Shown piece by piece: positions 46,040 to 57,982 of a DNA stretch of 64,000 nt (the stretch's first letter is position 1; each line of letters starts with the position of its first letter). The position numbers and the translations under genes were made by a program. The stretch covers positions 1 to 64,000 of the forward strand of contig JAWZYV010011913.1 of the NCBI GenBank assembly GCA_038373885.1, given 5' to 3'. This DNA is from Cheiracanthium punctorium. Its lineage: Eukaryota > Arthropoda > Arachnida > Araneae > Cheiracanthiidae. The notes under the pieces are model-generated. The model saw only the letters and a list, made by a program, of their open reading frames with translations, had not been told where the DNA came from and searched no databases.

Positions 46040-49000
46040 CTATATAAAAAAATTAAATTATTAATATACATTCAAAATGTAAATAATTTAATAAATAAAA
46101 TTGTAGAAGCAGGTTCGACAACTATAAATTTTCTCATAAAGAATTGAAAAAAGTCTTAATTCAGACAATGGTTTAGTATCAAGGGAACAATCTGTGAGAA
46201 ATTGCAAATACTTTAGTGCCACCTTAATGTTTAGCCTTCATTAATTAGCTAGCTAAATATGAATCCGAATTTATTCATTGATAAATATTATTTGTTTGCT
46301 TGTAAATTATACCACACTGGATCTATTGGGTTGGTTGGTTGAATGGGGTTTAATGGCACAAGGTCTACAACAGGACATAAAGTTCCAAGAACAAGATTAT
46401 AGTTAAACAAGGCCGCAAAAAACCAACTGACTCTAACCCTAAAAGATCTGTACAGATTTAAAGGAAAATTTTTTTACTGACTAGTAAAATGTGAGAAAAG
46501 CAGACTTTGAGTATTAATCCAGTATAGTATAAAAAAGCAAATAGAGATGGTCAAATGAGGTTCCCCCCCCCCCCCAAATCAGCGAGATTAGGTGAGCACA
46601 AACCAAAAGAACTATTATATGGCAATTGAAACATTGGAGAGGATGTCGGAATATGCTACAGTGAAAGTGCTCACAAACAGAGAAATCTTTGCCTCTTAAC
46701 CATATGCTGCTGTGTCAAAAGACAGTGTCCAATTCTCAAACATGCTAGTATGACGTCAGGTGATGCAGTGGGGTAGAAAGTCAGTATTGAATGAATGGTT
46801 TTATCTTTTGTAGCATATTATCTTGTAGTGAATCTAGTCAGCAAGTGTAAAGAGGGAAGAACTCGATTAAACTTTTAAGTTGTACTAAAAGAAAATTAAG
46901 TAATTCAAACTACCAAGGACATAAAGTTCCAAGGAATTTTTAATATTTAAAATACTTTTTTGAAAAAAAACAAGATATATCACATGGCATTTGACTAGTA
47001 TGAGAAATAAGAAATTAACAATAGATTCATACAGAGAATGTTTCTTTAAAAGCAGTTTTATACACTTTCAGACAATTAATTAAAGCAAGTGACAAAAACC
47101 TCAGAAAAATTTTCTTAGCTATATAGCATTTGCATTATAAGCTTTTTGAATCAAACTATAGTAAGTATATTTTTTCCTAAATTTCTTTTATAACTCTCAC
47201 TGCTTTATCATTTGTAAAAATGTGTATTCTTCTGCTAAGACTTATTGTGCATTTTCTAAAGCATTACAAAAGCTTTAAAAAAAACCTTAAGTATCAGAAT
47301 ATTTTGAAGCAAAATCTATAAATCTAACATTAAAATGAGTCAGTTAGATTAAGGTAACCTTTTACACACTAGTTTAGGTTTTTAAACAAAATTTTATCAA
47401 TATGATTAATCCAATTTATGGATGAAATATAAAACATGCAGAAAACTTTAAATAAGATTAAAAATTATCGTAATGTTTTTCAATGATACAACAGCAAGTT
47501 AATAAAATTAATAAGAACATTAGTTTGAAGCAACATTTTAAATGCTTTAACAAATTTATTAAAAGGACTGAAAATGCAACTCACTCTTTTAAAGTCACTC
47601 ATATTAGTCATCGATATTGTGCTACCTATTATTGCTAAATGATTTATACGTGTTGTTTCTGTTCCAGTTTGATTGTCTTTTACAAATATCTAGATGAAAT
47701 ACATAAATACATACATTACTAGAGAGTTAAAAAATGCATAATTACAACATCAGATTTTGAATTATTTTAAATATTTTATTAAGTTCTGAATGCAATCTTA
47801 CACAGAAATTTCAACTGATCATTCAATACTTGAGTACTGAATGTAGGGTCCTGTTTTTGTGAATTTGTGAAAAATGTAAAATTTTACAAACTTTAAATTA
47901 GTATCAAATTATATTTTCTATTTTAAGACATTTTTTAAAAAGTTCTATAAAAAAAATCTAAATATGTATGAACAAATGCATACAGACTTTTAATCAAATT
48001 CATTCATTTATTCTGATTTATATAAATAATACATATAGAGTAGAACCTCCATTATCCGTCATAATTTGGAACAAACCTACATCAGATAATCAAAATTACC
48101 GGATGATACAGAATTTTTCAATAATCATCTAGTTTAATATGAAGGCCGATTCCATGTTTAATATTTGTATATTGTTTTTTTCTTTTTTCCCTTAGCTATG
48201 CATTAAAAAATCAAGCATCAGTTAATATCTTATTTTACATTTTCTATAAAACAATTACATACACAATATCATTATTTACACATTTATTAATTAAATTTTA
48301 TAAAACTTGTAATTTATGTGACAACTTAATTAAATTTGTTATCAAACTGAACAATTAAATTTGTGAAGGGGCCATTTATGAAAAATATTGTGTAGGGTAC
48401 ATTCTTAAAGGAACAGTTTACCCAAAATTCGGTCAAAAATTGATTTTCTTTTTTAAATAGTAAATGAAAGTCTGGTGATTTATGAATTATGTTGATACCT
48501 CATTTTTAATCACACGCCAATAACATCACGAGATATTGTAACTTCTGTTCATACACTCAGTGCAATTTCATTGGCAAACAAACTCTTTAAATGGCTTTTT
48601 CTCCATGTTCATATTTTCTTTACTTACATCTTTTTAAAATGCTAAGGCGTTTTTTTTTTTTTTTTCTTTGTATTTGAGATAAAAATTCAAAACTTTGTGT
48701 ATGTGTTCTTTATTATGTATCTAACAAATCTGTGCATGGAATTAGCCTTCAATAATTAGATTAATTGCAATCTCTTTTTTTTTCAGAAATTATCTGAAAT
48801 TAGGTTATTTTTTATTGTTTTACACTATATATATCAGTAGAAAAATTATATTAAATGCAGTATTAAATGCATCTACATGCACAGTCTTGTGTGATATATA
48901 TTTGAAAATCTTTTTTGACAAAAACCTTTATTTTTAAAAAAGAAGTAGGGACTTTTAAAAAGTCAATTTTTAATCATTTTTTTAAATTTTACTTACATGT

Positions 49001-52000
49001 GCAGTTTAAAAAAGATTTATTTTTTCAAGTGCTTTTAGTTGAACATTGAAATGCATTCAGTTCATCATTTGTAACTTTTTTTTTTTTTATGAAAAAAAAA
49101 AAAGTATTGAACGGTAAACTGTCCCCTTAAAACAAAATATTTTGTGAAAGGTCTATTTTTAGGGTAAAATATATTGTGAAGGGTCCGTTAACCAACCCAA
49201 ATTTCTCCTAAACAGGCCCCTGGCTTGGTAATCTGGACCATGAGTTCAGTTTTGCAGATTGCTGTTATTTCTTTTCAAAAGTGCCAAAGAGGCAATGAGT
49301 GCACTAAATTTGACAGAAGGTGGCAAAAAAAAAAGGCAGGCATGCATCAAACTGTACATTGTAGGAGCTCACATATGCCAAATTCTGATAATATTAAGCA
49401 ATTAATAACAAAACAAAATAAATTTTTTCGGGGGATTTTACCGAACATCAAATATGATTATCAAACTTAAATATTGACTACTGAAAAACACACTAATACT
49501 TATTTTAAACTAAAAATAAATTTTACCTGTAGATTTTGAACATTTTGAAATTTGACATATCTTAGTGGTACGAGTTTCTCCCCTGATAGATCTTCAGGTT
49601 TTAACCTGTAATAAATGAATTCACAAGATTAAATAAAGATTGAACATTTTATATATCCAATATATATGTAAACATACATCAATGGGAAAATGAATACACA
49701 TCAATGGAAAATAAATATGGATTTGGTTAATTTCTTTTATATCAATGGATGGGGAGAGGTTTCATGAAGAGGATGAGAACCTCTACCCATTCATCAACAA
49801 TTATCAAAAGAAACGAACCAAATCATTTATAATTAAATTTGCATAACCTACAAAAATGATGAAATAGTTAATGCCCTAAATAGTGCCATGAACTTTATTT
49901 TAACTAATGTCTATTTTCAATACAACAATAACTTATTTCAATAAAAACAAGGGATCCCTATGGTCACCCATGAAATGGGTCACCCATTTCTGGAATAGTG
50001 GCAAATAGGAATATGAGAATTATTGAAGGAAAATTGAAAAATAAATATAATACTACAATAAAAAACCTGGATCAGGTATGGTGATGATATCTTTACTGCT
50101 TTGGAAACTAATAACCGGGAAAAAATAAGATTGAAACATCAAATTTACTCACAAAAGATAAATTATTAATGTATTAAACAACTTTCATCTGGAAATAATC
50201 AGAAACAAACCCAATTTTCAAATCACTATGTATAGAAAATCAACCAGCAATATAGACAACTTAAATCTAACACTCCTTAGAGTTATAAAATTACAGTTAT
50301 CAAATCGCTTATCTGTTATGCCTTAAATACCTATTTCGATTCCAATTATTAAAAGAACAAAAAAATTTTATTGGTAATCAATGTAAAGCAGCTAACTACA
50401 CCAGTAGTATCATCAAGAAAATTCTTTTTAAAAAAGGGGGGAGGGAACTCAATAGGATTAACAATGGGAAAAAGCAAAAAATGAATTTTACTACAGCAAT
50501 TCCATTTAACAAAGGTAAAGCTAACTCTAACAAAATTTCAAATACTGCAATAAAGAAAAGTATCCGGATCCTCATTAAACCCAAGAAAACCATTTTTAAA
50601 ATAGTATATTCAGAAAAAGACATTACTGACCTCAGAGACACTGCCAGCATTTATAAAATAGATCTAACCTATCATGAAACCCCAGAGGCAGAAAGTGCTT
50701 AAAAGTATGACGTAAGTCGCAGAACAGTCAGTCTTTTGCAGAACATATCTTTTAAAAGAAAGGAACATTCTTCACTTTTCACATCTATTTTGCATTTTAC
50801 AGTGATCTGCCAGACTTGGACAAAATGCCTGCAGAACAGTTGCATCTGTTTGAGATCATGTTGCAGAACACTGGCTATAATTCTGCTTCTGGGCATGAAA
50901 CCAAAACTAAAGGAAGTTACATCAGCGTCGCCCAGTGAAAAATAAACGAAAGGAAAAAGAAGCGCATTAATGATATTAAATTCAATAAACACAGCACCAC
51001 TTTATCCTGCTTCACAGTAAACAACCCCATAACAACAGATTTCAAAGGAATAATCTAGCTAACGAAATTTATGTTTATTTGCATGAATCATATGAAATAT
51101 CATTGATAGAGAGCAGAGTCGACAACATGGTTGATGCGGGTATACGTGATATTTGGAATGGCATCACCAGGAAACAAAAAGTGAATGTGAAAGAAGAAAG
51201 AGAACAAAATCATTTACCTTTGGCAACTGATGATGGCCACAGAAGACATACCGAAATAAATTTTGTAGAAAAGGTACTTTTAACTAAAGAACTATATTAT
51301 TGGCATCATAACAAAAAAAAAGACAAGATTAAATAATAATGAAATAAATTTTTCTTTTTATTTGTTCATTACACTTTCTTGTTCTCTCTTACATATACAA
51401 TCACGCTCCTCATACAGCATTACTGACTGAACACAAGTAACCTTCTAAATTTTCTGGTGACATTAAGTTAACGATAATAATTTTTTTAAATCTTGTTTAT
51501 AAATCATTTTTAGTTGTGTCACACACTATTTTTAAAGGGTACAAACATGCATCATGAAGACCAGTTTACTGTTTGGACTCTAGATTGACTGTGACATGAA
51601 AATAGACGAAGAACTTTAAGAGTTGTGGTGAAAATGAATAAAGCTTGGAAAAAGAAAGAGAAAGAACAAAAATTGTCTTTATCCAATCACAAAATTAGTT
51701 GTCGGAAGTAAAGAAAGTCGCCAAGCATTAAATAATAGTACAAAAATGTTTTTTGTTTTGTTTTGTTTTTAAACCAAAAAGGTGTACAAGTACTGTAATT
51801 TTTAATTTAGTAGCTAAAGTCTCCATTTTAGTTCCCAGTGGACACTCAGCAATAAAAATAAAATGTACACAAATTAAATTTTTAAGAACTATTATCAGTG
51901 AAATTAAAGAAAGCATACGTTTTTTTATGCATTTGTATGAAACTTTTTCTTTTAAATCCTGGACATTCTTTCAGTATAAACTATCAAGTTACTTACCTTT

Positions 52001-55000
52001 GAATTTTGAAAGGTATCATTTACTACTATTTCCTTTTTTTTCTTACACAGACACAAAATAAATTTAAAACTTACTCTAAAATTTGGACAGGTTCAGAAGA
52101 ATCAGCCTGATCAAAATCTAAGGTTCTTGGTTGATTAATAAATAATTTTAAAGTTTTTGGACCAGAATCTAAAAAAAAAAAGAGTTAATTTAAAAAGAAT
52201 TAAAATTTAGTAGATACAGTGATTAAAAACTAAATGTTGTTTATACATATGTTACCGTTAAAGTATATAAGCAGTTATTTCATAGAATACCTAGTTATTC
52301 CATGAAGTAACTGATCATGTCTGTTAAAGTGTGATATATGTTAATAATTTGACACTTTAACTAGTTATTCTATGAAATAACTAGGTATTCTATAAATTAA
52401 CTAATGAGAGACAGTTAAAGTGTAAAATAAACAATTTATCTAAAATGAAATAATGACAATTATTTCATTTTAGATAACCCGCTAAACAAGTTCTCTCCCT
52501 ATGGCCTGGAATAGTTCATAAATGCAGTAGGGGTGAAGGTAAATGTATTTGTCATTGACATTTTGAGAGTATGGCGAAACAGTATTCTCGTTGTTTTATG
52601 CTTTGGTATTTTTGCAGTCCTTCAAAAATTATTTTTATTTGAATTCGAAATTAACGTTTTTCCCCCCCGCTACTTTCCATATTGTTAAACGAAACGTAAA
52701 TGTACCTCATACTAAAAAGCGAGATATATGATATAGATTATTTTACACTTTAACGGGCTGCAGATCGTTATTCTATGAAATAACTAGTTAAACCATGAAA
52801 TACAAGAGAGTTTTACACTTTAACGGACACGATCAGTTATTTCATGGAATAATTAGGTATTCTATAAAATAACGGATTTCATACTTTAACGGTAACTTAT
52901 ACGCTTCTTTTATGATTTAAACAAAATAATAAATTCAGGTTTCAGATTGTTTTTAAAGTCTTTTTTTAGTTTGACTACAAAAATGGGTACCCACCCCCTT
53001 TTCCACATTAAAATTAGTTTGGAATTTTTACAAAAACTATGAAATATGAAAAAGTTTACTTGACAAACAAAAATGTATACATATATACAGGGAGAGAAAT
53101 AGGAAAAAAGACTCACAAGTGTGAGTGGTGTTGAAAGTCTGAACTTTTTGTTAATTTTGTATTTCATTTATTTTAAATTTAATTATATTTATTATGCATT
53201 TCTTAAAGCAATCTGAAGTATATCATAAATAAAACATTCAGATTAAGAGCACTTTAAATAAATTATTCCATATTGCTGCCATATCAAAGGCTTTAGAACT
53301 AAGTTAACAAATACTAGACCTTAAAAAGAACAGTTTAATAGATTTTCAAAATAAAAGAAATTTACTAAAAATGGAACAATTACAATACATTTACTATCAT
53401 TTATGAGTAAGTCTTGTAATCAATTGGCAAAGTGCATAGTTAAAATAATCCTTGTTATTATTATTACATATTAGTTTTCCAAGTTTAAATTCAATACATT
53501 AACAGTGATACCTAGTTATTCCATGAAGTAACTGATCATGTCTGTTAAAGTGTGATATATGTTAATAATGATCTCTCCAGAAACTTTTGTCAGGCAGGCA
53601 ACATTATGAAGCTGCAATGTGTAATTTTATGAAATCAAAGCATTCAAAATGATAATCTGATTTTTCTGATGGGCACTCATTAAAACTTGTCAGGTAATGT
53701 ACCTGGCCAGAAAGGCCTAGAGAAAACTCTGATTAAATTCATCCAAGTTTTGAAAATTGTTGATCCTTTAATACTTAAAAGCTTTTATTTTAATTGTCCA
53801 TTATACGAGAATCATGAAACAATTTATCCTAGAAAATCTCACATTTTTATACTGGTTTACCATCAATACTTTAAAGTTTTTTATTTAAAATTTAAAAACT
53901 AATAGTTTTTTCACCGACTGCCAAATGTTTTGGAAATATGTCAACCACATACTAAAAATTTAATTTCACTCAAATTTTAAATATACACACACATGTATAA
54001 ATAAATATACAATAAAAAGCATATTTACAGAAAATATCGAAAGTTCTATAAAGAATTGTAAAAAGACTTCATAACATTCTTCAACAATAAAATTAAATAA
54101 AGTAACAAGATGATAGAAGAGATATCAAATACACTACATTAATTTGCAAATTAAAAGAGTTTCCTTTAATTACTATCTACATTATTTATGCAATTTATTA
54201 TTTATACATTACAAAGTAAACAGCAATACATACCTTCAGGTGCTGATATTTTTAATGAATGGAGTTTGACAGCTTGATTAAAGCCATACGACATGATAAG
54301 CTGTAATCGAAATTTGAATTATAAAATATGATTTTACTTGCATGTAAGTTACTTACAATATATATATATATATACACATAGAGAGAGAGAGAGAGAAAGA
54401 TACTTTTTTTTTGCACATTTAAAATAGAAATTGAATAATAATCATACCTGTTCATCACAATCTGATTCTAAATAGCCACCACCAGCAGTCAAACTATTAG
54501 CAAATGGATGATCATCTGAATCATTAAGACATTCACAAGATGATTTTGCTATAAAACTGACTAAATCTACCTGTGCGAAAAGACATAAAAACAATTAACA
54601 CCAAGCAAAAATTTCATCTAGTTAGTTGAGTTTTAGTAATTAGCAAACAACAAATTCTAACCTATAAGTTAAATTTAAAATATGTATATATATAATAAAA
54701 AACTCAGCTGTTTGAGCCTCGTCAGGAGGAAGACACCCCCCCCCCCCCCGTAATTTTTTAGTTTCATTATTGCCATATTAAAACGATATTAATTGACTAT
54801 GTCATTTTATCCCTCACCCTTTTTTCTTTTATTCTTCCTTTACATTTATTTCATCAACTGGAAGTAGGAGGGTTTCCTGATCTTTCCTTGCAATTGCAAA
54901 CGTGGGTTGATGATAACTGAAGTAACTTATATAATTTTTAGTATCTATCTTAACACACCAAAAATTTTGCTTTTCATTATTTGATACTGTTGAGAGAGCT

Positions 55001-57064
55001 TTAGGCGAGTAGGGTTGCTGGATTTTGCCTGGTAATCCTATGTTGAAATTTTTATGATTGTAACCTACTTATAGAAAAATACATGTGATGCATATTCCAC
55101 AGCTTACGAAATATTGTAACAATAGATTAAAGCTGTTATGAACTAATAGTATTTCAATATATGTAAAATTATGTCGCATACATTTATGTCGCATTTTTTG
55201 GGACAATTTTCAATAAAGGGAGTGAGGGATAAAATGACATAGTCATTAAAATACATCTACAGATATTAAACATTCTACAGTTTCAGTATCTGCCTATATT
55301 AGAATAACAATTAATAATACATTTTATAGCTACCACAATAAAACTATTACTTATAAAAGTTATTGACTCCATATGCTTATTACAGATAATGTGAAAAATT
55401 AGTAATTTTAAACAATGGAAACCCAATAGAAAAGTATATTTACAAATTTTTGAAAGTAATAGAGGAAAGTATACTTTCTATTTAAAGAATACATACAAAT
55501 TGATGAAATTATTGGTGAAAAAGGAAAAAAAAATCCCATAGCTTAATGCATAAATTATTGAATACTAGCTAAAAGATTATTTATTATTGTAAAACCAGTG
55601 ACAGCTCATGGCCATGAGTTGAAAATGCTCTCACCAGAAATACTTTTTTTTTAATCACTGCATCCCTAAATTTAAAAGTTTTATATACATATATACATAA
55701 AATGACAATGAAAAAAGAATTCCGTAATCAGGGCCTTCTAAGATGGCTGGGACTGAATTGTTTGCAGTCTTAATTCAAAGTTTGCTAAAGTGAAAAAAAA
55801 AAAAAAAACTGCTAAAGTGAATCTTGCAAACTGCCTTAATTTTTTTTTTTTTTTTTCTACTAATTCACTCACAAGATGTTTGCCTTAAGTAATGCAAATA
55901 GTAGTCAATGCCATCCAGCTTATATATTTTCCTCTCATACAAAAGTATTATATTTTTCATGTCAAATTTCAGGAAATAATGTCCTTTACCCATCTCAGAA
56001 ATGCTTTATTATGTTTCTATAGACATGACTTTTTTCTAAGCCTTAACTTCAATACACAATTGTACCAGACACTTGTTAACTTGTTCTTTTATTTTACTTG
56101 TAGACTGGTAGTTCTTTTATTGTTAACTTGAAAATTTGATTATCACAAAGTGGATAGCTGCTTTTTGTAGCCAGACTTATCTTTTAAGCTAAATAAACAG
56201 TGTTTAAAAATCATTACTTTTCATATACCTTTTTTGAAATCCATATACAGTCGAACCCGATATATAAAGAATGGATATAACAATAGAAAATTTTGATCCC
56301 GTCAGTTTAATATTGTGTTTCTTAATAGCTCAGATATAGAGGACAAAACTTTTGGTCCCTTGAAGTTCACTATAATGGTGTTCGACTGCAATTGTTGAGA
56401 AATGGTAAATTTGTATCTTGCCTTATAATTTTGTAACAGACTTGTGCAATCATTTCTGGCAAAGGGTTGTTCACTTTATTACTTAAAATAATTATATACT
56501 AAAAAAAAAAAAAAAATATTTAGACAATTAAGATTTTAAAAAGATCATACTTTTCCTTTTATCAAAAGCAATTAACTTTTGGGGATTCCTGAACAAAATA
56601 ATCACACTCCACTAACAAATTTCAATGTTGTATACATAACTAAAAATAAAATGAGGAAATTTTTAAGTTATTTCTAAGTTAAGTAGTTAAGTAGAGAGTT
56701 TCTAAGTTAAGTAGAGATTTTTTTGAAGAGTCATAAAAGCAAATTTGCTAACAAAAATCTGAAAGATCAGAAAAATTGGCAGAGGTGTTTTCTTACATGT
56801 CCTTGGACACCACTTTCTGACGCTTCGTCTCCTTCCTCTCCGCCATATTCTTTCAATTTTGATTCGAGAGCTTGGACATCTGTGCCTTTCACTTGGCCCA
56901 GTTTCATCTTATTTCTGTAAAAGATGAATGTGGGCATAGCAGTGACACCTTGGTTGGCCGCAGTTTCCGGACATTGGTCAACATCTACTTTAAAAAACAC
57001 AACATTAGGATACCGTCTACTCAGATCTTCAAATGCAGGAGCAATTCGATGGCATGGACCACAC
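46010..57064 (-). CDS. TXNL1: Thioredoxin-like protein 1 (TXNL1-type) gene, 5' incomplete, seven exons
   Basis: Seven exons join in frame into 254 residues ending in a TAA stop. Exons are 57064-56797, 54570-54448, 54300-54234, 52168-52075, 49605-49527, 47689-47585 and 46039-46010; every junction has AG/GT and phases match. The first exon opens at the redox motif CGPC, followed by the cis-proline stretch AMPTFIFY of a thioredoxin fold. The later exons give a PITH domain with [28 protein letters not shown] and TTRINH, and the C-terminus KKGECH is close to the vertebrate KKGESH. Vertebrate TXNL1 is about 289 residues, so about 33 N-terminal residues are missing here. Known family role: a cytosolic and nuclear thioredoxin that docks on the 26S proteasome through its PITH domain. 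Introns are 147 bp to 2.5 kb, and intron 1 exceeds 6.9 kb. No stops or frameshifts interrupt it, so I infer a working gene. Confidence 0.93.
46040..47584 (-). other. TXNL1 intron with a SINE-like fragment
   Basis: 46326-46440 (TTGGTTGGTTGAATGGGG, then CAGGACATAAAGTTCCAAG) is a repeat-like patch, part of which recurs at 46916 (GGACATAAAGTTCCAAGGAA). A C run lies at 46563-46575. The rest is AT-rich. Confidence 0.4.
47585..47689 (-). CDS. TXNL1: TXNL1 exon, end of PITH domain
   Basis: 105 nt, 35 codons: [17 protein letters not shown], then [18 protein letters not shown]. Acceptor ATCTAG, donor GTGAGT. The last codons are the usual end of the PITH fold (TNMNDFKR in vertebrates). Confidence 0.94.
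47690..49526 (-). other. TXNL1 intron with MITE-end fragment
   Basis: AGTAGAACCTCCATTATCCG at 48040 and ATTACCGGATGATACAG at 48094 resemble pogo/Tigger-type termini. No full element was reconstructed. Long T runs lie near 48650 and 49080. Confidence 0.4.
49527..49605 (-). CDS. TXNL1: TXNL1 exon, PITH domain
   Basis: 79 nt; the first base completes a Glu codon, then [20 protein letters not shown] and [17 protein letters not shown] is a strongly conserved PITH signature. Acceptor TTACAG, donor GTAAAA. Confidence 0.95.
50065..50700 (+). pseudogene. Penelope-like reverse transcriptase relic in TXNL1 intron
   Basis: [16 protein letters not shown] at 50068 holds an RT motif C (YGDD). After a frameshift [18 protein letters not shown] matches the RT thumb pattern FxVYRKPT, then after another shift [20 protein letters not shown] and [10 protein letters not shown] resemble the linker leading to a GIY-YIG endonuclease. 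At least two frameshifts and internal stops. No intact GIY-YIG was seen. It lies antisense to TXNL1. The Penelope assignment rests on motif order only. Confidence 0.5.
50740..51340 (+). pseudogene. Unidentified broken coding-like stretch
   Basis: [20 protein letters not shown] and [18 protein letters not shown] in one frame, then after shifts [38 protein letters not shown] and [15 protein letters not shown] up to a TAA at 51334, followed by AATAAA at 51342. The composition is more protein-like than the surrounding intron. I do not recognise a family. It could be a processed pseudogene or the 3' part of the retroelement just upstream. Confidence 0.3.
52075..52168 (-). CDS. TXNL1: TXNL1 exon, PITH domain
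   Basis: 94 nt; completes an Asp codon and then reads [18 protein letters not shown] with a following acidic [10 protein letters not shown]. The acceptor is a T-rich tract ending TTTAG, and the donor is GTAAGT. Confidence 0.93.
52251..52896. mobile_element. Long-TIR element in TXNL1 intron
   Basis: GTTACCGTTAAAGTAT faces its inverse at 52896. The inverted symmetry runs inward about 85 bp through TTATTTCATAGAATACCTA, ATTCCATGAA, TAACTGATC and GTTAAAGTGT, with further inverted sub-repeats. At 52436-52477 there is a perfect 19-bp stem starting TTATCTAAAATGAAATAAT with a 4-nt loop. No coding capacity and no clean target duplication. Confidence 0.7.
53509..53570 (+). repeat. 62-bp exact copy of part of the long-TIR element
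   Basis: ATACCTAGTTATTCCATGAA through TGATATATGTTAATAAT is identical to about 52288-52350 of the element at 52251-52896, in the same orientation. Confidence 0.75.
54234..54300 (-). CDS. TXNL1: TXNL1 exon, PITH domain
   Basis: 67 nt encoding [18 protein letters not shown] and SAPE plus one base of the next codon. Acceptor TTACAG, donor GTATGT. It is separated from the preceding exon by an intron of only 147 bp. Confidence 0.93.
54357..54396. repeat. (TA)n and (GA)n microsatellite in short intron
   Basis: TATATATA followed by GAGAGAGA inside the 147-bp TXNL1 intron. The minus-strand polypyrimidine (CT)n run may help the downstream acceptor at 54301. Confidence 0.75.
54448..54570 (-). CDS. TXNL1: TXNL1 exon, start of PITH domain
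   Basis: 123 nt, 41 whole codons, starting VDLVSFI with [12 protein letters not shown] in the middle and ending ESDCDEQ. Acceptor CACAG, donor GTATGA. This matches the conserved N-terminal part of PITH domains. Confidence 0.95.
54793..55245. mobile_element. TIR element, possibly piggyBac-type
   Basis: TGACTATGTCATTTTATCCC then TCAC at the left, its inverse at the right. TTAA lies next to each end, one base off on the left. About 450 bp, no transposase, in the TXNL1 intron. Confidence 0.6.
56248..56398. mobile_element. 151-bp TIR MITE (pogo/Tigger-like)
   Basis: CAGTCGAACCCGATATATA and inverted CAGTCGAACACCATTATA ends. TA precedes the left end; the right flank has CA, a likely mutation of TA. 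Confidence 0.65.
56797..57064 (-). CDS. TXNL1: TXNL1 exon with thioredoxin active site
   Basis: 268 nt; one base completes the preceding codon, then 89 codons. It starts [11 protein letters not shown] and contains [10 protein letters not shown] and the cis-Pro segment. An acidic linker [11 protein letters not shown] near the end leads to the PITH domain. The acceptor is ATAG before 57064 and the donor is GTAAGA after 56797. Confidence 0.95.
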
Positions 57065-57250
57065 CTATGGAAGAAGAAAATTACTATGTGTTAATGAAAT
57101 AAGAGCCTATAAAACTTGAACATAACAAGTACACCTTTGGAAATAGGTTTGTAAATCAACTGAAGTCCTAGTTAAGAAATTTTGATAAATTACTGATACT
57201 GGAAGATTGTTTCTGTAAACATTTATTTTGATATTGATCAGACACAAATG

Positions 57251-57982
57251 CAGTGAAACCTCTCTGAGCAGCCACCCCACTGTACTGAGAATATTTGACC
57301 GCTCATAGGGGGTGGCCACTCTCAAGTGTTTTATTTACTATTATAAGATAATTGCTATAATGTGTAATATAAAGAAGTCTGACGCCTATTTCTTATTTAA
57401 AATGAAATTTAAAATTTATATAAAGAGAAAATAGTACTTTATTTAATGCTTTCTTACATTTTTTTCAAAAAAGGATACAATTTGTGTCTGTTTTAAGGTT
57501 TTACTTTTCTCTGAAAGAACTATTTTTTTCTAGTTTGTTTTTCACCTTAAAAAGCAGATTGCTAACCGATTAGTTTGTAGCAGATCTCTACCACTTTGGA
57601 ATTTTCGATAATTTCATCGATTTTCCTTAAGTCGCTAGTGTTGAAAGTTTAGCTTGCTGGCCATTACAAACATCGGGAAATTCCTCGTCAGGGATGGAAT
57701 TAGCGCCTGAAAGGGACAAAAATTTATTTGTAAAAAATTCATTTATTCCTGGCTCTTATATTTCACCATAAACCTGACCTTGAGTTTTTCCGCTCAAAAA
57801 TAAAGCATGGAGCGAGTAGAATTTCCCAAAAAATGAGATCGGGGATCCCACTCGGTCGCCGTTTAGAGGGGGTCGGGTGGCCACTGATAAAGGTTATTTT
57901 AACATTAGGTCTATGAGCCGAAAGATCCGTGCCATGAAAAATTGGCCGTTTAGAGGGGTGGCCACTCTGAGAGATTTTACTG
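57251..57982. mobile_element. ~730-bp TIR element in TXNL1 intron 1 (pogo/Tigger-like)
   Basis: CAGTGAAACCTCTCTGAG with GCCACCCC just inside, and inverted CAGTAAAATCTCTCAGAG with GGCCACCCC. GC-rich copies of GGGGTGGCCACTC also occur sub-terminally at 57308 and 57868. Frames across it show no transposase motifs. Confidence 0.65.
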
